From: Opitutaceae bacterium
GTDB taxonomy: Bacteria > Verrucomicrobiota > Verrucomicrobiia > Opitutales > Opitutaceae
NCBI GenBank assembly: GCA_030648295.1
Contig: JAUSID010000033.1
Span: forward strand, 1 to 44,708
Length of the DNA stretch: 44,708 bases
Direction: 5' to 3'
The translations under genes and the position numbers were made by a program. The notes beneath the pieces are model-generated. The model was not told where the DNA came from and did no database searches. It saw nothing but the letters and a program-made list of their open reading frames with translations. Of this stretch, positions 40,806-44,708 are shown piece by piece (position 1 is the stretch's first letter; the number at the start of each line of letters is the position of its first letter).

Positions 40806-41534
40806 TTAATTGTCCGCGATCTTCTCGTCCGGCAGCCGGCCTTGCAGCAGTCGGCGCAACTTCAGGTGCTCGATTTCCACGCGGAGCTGTTTGCCAAAGA
40901 GCTCCAGCCGGTGATGGACATCCAGCGTTTCGAGCAGTTTCTGCTTCAATGCCGCGTCCTCGCACAGGCTGAACGCCGCGATGTCCACGAACGCCTCCGG
41001 GTCCTCCACCGTCTTGAGGAAGGCCGCCATTTCCCCCGAAGCGGTCGCCGTCAGCTTGGCTTTCACCTTCAACAGGCGGGAAAGTTCCTTGCGCAGAGTC
41101 TGGTTCGCATCCGGCGTCGCGCCCGCTTCACTGGCCAGCGCCCGGATTTGAATCTGCCGGTAAGGTTCGTCGCGTAGGATGGCGACGATTTCGATGCGGC
41201 AGAGGCCCTGAAGCAGCAGGTTGGAGGTGCCGTCGTCGTTCTTCTGGCAGGCCCGGATGATTCCGACCGTCGCGACGCGATGCGGCGGCTCGAACTCGTT
41301 GGGATTCTGGACCCGGCGCATATCCATGCCCGCCACTGCAAACAGCCGGTTGCTCGCGAGAACGTCGCGCAGCATCTGGCGATATCGCGGCTCGAAAATA
41401 TGCAGCGGCATCAGCGCCTGCGGAAAAAACGCCGTGTTGGGCAGCGTCATCACCGGCACTTCGTCGGGAATCGTCATCTCGAGATCCATCGGCGCCCACG
41501 GTATCCAGCCCGGGTTGAAGTTCAACTGTGCCAT
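40806..41534 (-). CDS. LON substrate-binding-domain protein
   Basis: A 242-residue soluble protein with the N-terminal (LAN) domain of Lon protease but no ATPase or protease part. Typical blocks are VPVMTLPNTAFFPQALMPLHIF, split as VPVMTLPNTAFFPQ and LMPLHIFEPRYRQML, then RVATVGIIRACQKNDDG, LLLQGLCRIEIV and YRQIQIRALAS. The C-terminal 90 residues are helical. Such stand-alone proteins bind peptides or partner proteins; their role is not settled. I choose ATG 41534; a GTG two codons earlier and the ATG at 41489 are possible. It is divergent from dnaK, which may hint at a protein-quality role. Confidence 0.85.
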   Translation of the reverse strand: MAQLNFNPGWIPWAPMDLEMTIPDEVPVMTLPNTAFFPQALMPLHIFEPRYRQMLRDVLASNRLFAVAGMDMRRVQNPNEFEPPHRVATVGIIRACQKNDDGTSNLLLQGLCRIEIVAILRDEPYRQIQIRALASEAGATPDANQTLRKELSRLLKVKAKLTATASGEMAAFLKTVEDPEAFVDIAAFSLCEDAALKQKLLETLDVHHRLELFGKQLRVEIEHLKLRRLLQGRLPDEKIADN

Positions 41535-41671
41535 CCGCACACGTCGGTGCCCGCCGCGCCCGCCGAAACTGCGCCAACCTGACGTACTGATGTGCGACAG
41601 GAATCGACTCCGTGCACCGGCAATAACTTTTTAGCGCCTGATGATCAGGAGTTAAACTTCGACAGAGCGGC

Positions 41672-41702
41672 AGGGGCACATGGGTTGCTACTCGTTGCCC
41701 CT
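41672..41702 (+). promoter_or_regulatory. Hairpin closing right at the dnaK start codon
   Basis: AGGGGCA (41672-41678) pairs perfectly with TGCCCCT (41696-41702), and the ATG of dnaK is the next base. The loop of 17 bases holds another ATG. A stem at this place would hide the start region and could open with heat, as RNA thermometers do. No Shine-Dalgarno lies between stem and ATG. Only pairing supports it. Confidence 0.4.
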
Positions 41703-43661
41703 ATGAGCCGCATCCTTGGTATTGATCTTGGGACCACCAACTCGTGCATGGCCGTCATGGAAGGCGGCGAACCGGTGGTTGTTCCCAACGCGGAAGGCGG
41801 ACGCACGACCCCCTCGGTCGTGGCTTTTACCAAAAACGGCGAGCGCCTGATTGGTCAGGCTGCCAAACGCCAGGCCGTCACCAACCCGCGTAACACCGTT
41901 TTCTCCGCCAAACGATTCATCGGTCGCAAATTCACGGAAGTCCGCGAAGAAGCGAAGAACATGCCGTTCAAGACCGTCGAAGGCAAAAACGGCGACGCCT
42001 ACATCGAAGTCCAGGTCGGCGACAAGACCGAGCAGTTCGCACCACAGCAAATCTCGGCGTTCGTGCTCGCGAAGATGAAGGCCGACGCCGAGGTGTACCT
42101 CGGTGAAAAGATCACGCAGGCCGTGATCACCGTGCCGGCGTATTTCAACGACTCGCAGCGCCAGGCCACGAAGGACGCCGGCAAGATCGCCGGCCTCGAT
42201 GTCCTCCGGATCATCAACGAGCCGACGGCCGCGTCGCTCGCCTACGGTCTCGACAAGAAGAAGGATGAGAAGATCGCCGTGTTCGACCTCGGTGGCGGCA
42301 CGTACGACATCTCGGTCCTGGAGATCGGTGACGGCGTGTTCGAGGTGAAGGCCACCAATGGCGACACCCACCTCGGCGGCGATGTCTGGGACGAGACCAT
42401 CATCTCGTGGCTCGTCGACACCTTTAAGAAGGAAAATGGGATCGATCTGCGGAAGGATCCGATGGCGCTCCAGCGCCTGAAGGAGGAGGCGGAGAAGGCG
42501 AAGATTGCGCTGTCATCGACTCAGTCGGTCGACCTCAATCTGCCGTTCATCACCGCGGATGCGTCGGGCCCGAAGCACCTCAACGTGCAGCTCACGCGCG
42601 CGAAGATGGAGCAGATCTGCGATCATCTTTTCGAGCGCTGCATTCCGCCGTTCAAGAACTGCATGAAGGACGCGGAGCTGACCCCCGCGCAAATCGACGA
42701 GCTCGTGCTCGTCGGCGGCATGACGCGCATGCCGAAAGTCGTCGAGATCGCGAAACAACTCGGCGGCAAGCAGCCGCACCAGGGCGTCAACCCGGACGAA
42801 GTCGTCGCGGTCGGCGCGGCCATCCAGGGCGGCGTATTGAAGGGTGAAGTACGCGACGTGCTGTTGCTCGACGTGACTCCGCTCACGCTGGGCATCGAGA
42901 CCGCGGGTCAGGTCGCCACGGCGATGATCCCGCGCAATACGACCATCCCGACGAAGAAGACGCAGGTCTTCTCGACCTACAGCGACAACCAGCCTTCGGT
43001 CGAAATCGTGGTGCTCCAGGGCGAGCGCCCGATGTCGCGGGATAACAAGATTCTGGGTACGTTCCGGCTCGACGGCATTCCGCCGGCGCCGCGCGGCCTG
43101 CCGCAAATCGAGGTGACGTTCGACCTCGACGCGAACGGCATCCTCCACGTTTCCGCCAAGGATCTCGGCACCGGTAAGGACCAGAAGATCACCATTCAGG
43201 GATCGGGCGGCCTGTCGAAGGACGAGGTCGAAAAGATGACCAAGGAGGCGGAACTTCACGCGGCCGAGGACAAGAAGCGCAAGGAAGCGGTCGAGACGAA
43301 GAACCAGCTCGATTCCTCGATTTATCAGCTGGAGAAGGCCATCAAGGACGCTGGCGACAAGGTGGCGCCGGAGCTGAAATCGAAGGCCGACTCCGCCATT
43401 GCCGACGCCAAGAAGGACCTCGAGAGCAACGACGTCGATCGCATGAAGGCGGCGATGGAGAAGCTCAGCGCCATTGGCGGCGAGATGTATCAGGAGGCAC
43501 AGAAAGCCGCCCAGGCCAGTGGTGCATCCGGGGCCGCCGGTGCCGGTCCGACCGGCGGAGGCGCCGCTTCCGAACCCGATTCCTCGACCAAAAAGACCGA
43601 GAAGAAGGCCGACGTCGTCGATGCCGACTTCGAGGTCGTGGACGAGGACAAGAAAAAGTAA
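41703..43661 (+). CDS. dnaK: Molecular chaperone DnaK (Hsp70)
   Basis: A 652-residue ATP-driven folding chaperone of the cytoplasm. The nucleotide domain has [17 protein letters not shown] at the N-terminus, [49 protein letters not shown] and [11 protein letters not shown]. The substrate domain has [36 protein letters not shown] and [15 protein letters not shown]. The tail is Gly/Ala/Pro-rich and ends [14 protein letters not shown] set the start at ATG 41703 ([10 protein letters not shown]), as in the family; the open frame from 41592 adds 37 residues that look like leader DNA. grpE and dnaJ do not follow; groES does, 101 bases on. Confidence 0.97.
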   Translation: MSRILGIDLGTTNSCMAVMEGGEPVVVPNAEGGRTTPSVVAFTKNGERLIGQAAKRQAVTNPRNTVFSAKRFIGRKFTEVREEAKNMPFKTVEGKNGDAYIEVQVGDKTEQFAPQQISAFVLAKMKADAEVYLGEKITQAVITVPAYFNDSQRQATKDAGKIAGLDVLRIINEPTAASLAYGLDKKKDEKIAVFDLGGGTYDISVLEIGDGVFEVKATNGDTHLGGDVWDETIISWLVDTFKKENGIDLRKDPMALQRLKEEAEKAKIALSSTQSVDLNLPFITADASGPKHLNVQLTRAKMEQICDHLFERCIPPFKNCMKDAELTPAQIDELVLVGGMTRMPKVVEIAKQLGGKQPHQGVNPDEVVAVGAAIQGGVLKGEVRDVLLLDVTPLTLGIETAGQVATAMIPRNTTIPTKKTQVFSTYSDNQPSVEIVVLQGERPMSRDNKILGTFRLDGIPPAPRGLPQIEVTFDLDANGILHVSAKDLGTGKDQKITIQGSGGLSKDEVEKMTKEAELHAAEDKKRKEAVETKNQLDSSIYQLEKAIKDAGDKVAPELKSKADSAIADAKKDLESNDVDRMKAAMEKLSAIGGEMYQEAQKAAQASGASGAAGAGPTGGGAASEPDSSTKKTEKKADVVDADFEVVDEDKKK

Positions 43662-43674
43662 CTTCTAAACCTTT

Positions 43675-43711
43675 GCGCGCCTGTGGGGGTAGCGCCCCGC
43701 CGGCGCGCTTT
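43675..43711 (+). terminator. Terminator-like nested hairpin between dnaK and groES
   Basis: GCGCGCC at 43675-43681 pairs with GGCGCGC at 43702-43708, and inside GGGG pairs with CCCC. Only a short T run (TTTG) follows. It should reduce read-through from dnaK. No CIRCE element or clear promoter for groES is visible in the 50 bases after it. Confidence 0.6.
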
Positions 43712-43762
43712 GTTGACGCTAACGAAAACGAAACTCCACCCTTCAACCCAAACCTATCCATT

Positions 43763-44059
43763 ATGGCTAACGTTAAAATCAAGCCCATCGGTGATCGTGT
43801 TCTCGTCGAACACATCGAAGAAAAAGAGCAGGTCCGCGGAGGCATCATCATCCCGGACAGCGCCAAAGAAAAACCGCAGGAGGCCAAGGTCATTGCCCTT
43901 GGCACCGGCAAGAAAAACGACGACGGCAAAATCACGCCGTTCGAAGTCAAGGTCGGCGACCGTGTGCTGATCAGCAAATACGGCGGCACGGAAGTGAAGC
44001 TGGAGGAAAAGAAATACACGCTCGTCCGCGAGGACGACATCCTCGGCGTCATCGCCTGA
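43763..44059 (+). CDS. groES: Co-chaperonin GroES
   Basis: A 98-residue subunit of the seven-part lid of GroEL. Typical blocks: [12 protein letters not shown] at the N-terminus, [20 protein letters not shown] (the mobile loop that binds GroEL), [28 protein letters not shown] and the end [12 protein letters not shown]. The start is ATG 43763 (MANVKIKP); the open frame before it is not part of the family. The 49-base gap to groEL shows they form the usual groESL operon. Confidence 0.97.
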   Translation: MANVKIKPIGDRVLVEHIEEKEQVRGGIIIPDSAKEKPQEAKVIALGTGKKNDDGKITPFEVKVGDRVLISKYGGTEVKLEEKKYTLVREDDILGVIA

Positions 44060-44069
44060 ACGCCCGTAG

Positions 44070-44708
<639 letters not shown>

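Noticed and set aside
41632..41660. CIRCE-like palindrome before dnaK (TTAGCGCC...GGAGTTAA)
   Set aside because: Only a CCTGAT-G-ATCAGG core is symmetrical; the arms do not match TTAGCACTC-N9-GAGTGCTAA well enough to call an HrcA site.

Overview
The window is a high-GC bacterial chromosome segment dense in housekeeping genes. Its gene content points to Verrucomicrobiota, most likely Opitutales/Opitutaceae. The clues are a eukaryote-like type II glutamine synthetase, a long yeast-type 2-isopropylmalate synthase, a polysaccharide/heptose cluster, FecR and CHASE2-cyclase neighbours, poor Shine-Dalgarno use, and many short palindromic intergenic repeats of kinds I associate with that phylum. The phylum is an inference from gene content; no 16S gene is present.

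Layout. (1) 261-15187, minus strand: a long surface-polysaccharide block. 2-isopropylmalate synthase (leuA) is followed by a sugar-phosphate SIS isomerase, a GmhB-like phosphatase and a transaldolase. Then comes a tight operon: a 1383-residue multi-domain glycosyltransferase, two methyltransferases and two paralogous polytopic membrane proteins. The glycosyltransferase and both methyltransferases share a small putative beta-sandwich module marked RGW. (2) 15513-18925, plus strand: an ECF sigma factor with two membrane-protein partners, then the SRP (4.5S) RNA, then dnaX. dnaX has an A10 slippery run that gives a short gamma-like form or, by -1 slippage, a longer tau-like form. (3) 19051-20713, minus strand: an overlapping kinase-like / PP2C phosphatase / gamma-glutamylcyclotransferase operon. 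(4) 20836-28813, plus strand: glutamine synthetase II behind a near-consensus sigma-54 promoter, an O-antigen-ligase-like TPR protein, a FecR protein, a CHASE2 adenylate cyclase, and an orphan N6-adenine DNA methyltransferase fused to a specificity-like domain. (5) 28973-35783: ilvB, ymdB-like, accA, a small TPR protein, yceI-like and queA. (6) About 35990-40238: a degraded, partly AT-rich accessory region. It holds two gene remnants, a P-loop ATPase with a C-terminal nuclease-like domain, a broken tyrosine recombinase and a type II toxin-antitoxin pair. It lies close to a tRNA-Thr(CGU). (7) 40806-44708: a LON-domain protein, then the chaperone block dnaK, groES and groEL (groEL runs off the window).

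Functional picture. Block 1 probably makes and decorates a surface glycan: heptose supply, glycosyl transfer, methylation and membrane steps. The O-antigen ligase at 22096 could act on its product. Block 2 carries replication and secretion core genes next to an envelope-stress-like sigma module. The accessory island is the best candidate for an under-described system: a single-gene ATPase-nuclease that may act in phage defence, next to a toxin-antitoxin pair and a dead integrase.

The most unusual global feature is the number and variety of inverted repeats. At least six families occur, mostly between genes, but two elements have gone in frame into the large glycosyltransferase and one supplies the last codons of the SIS isomerase. 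No CRISPR array, rRNA or intact insertion sequence was seen.
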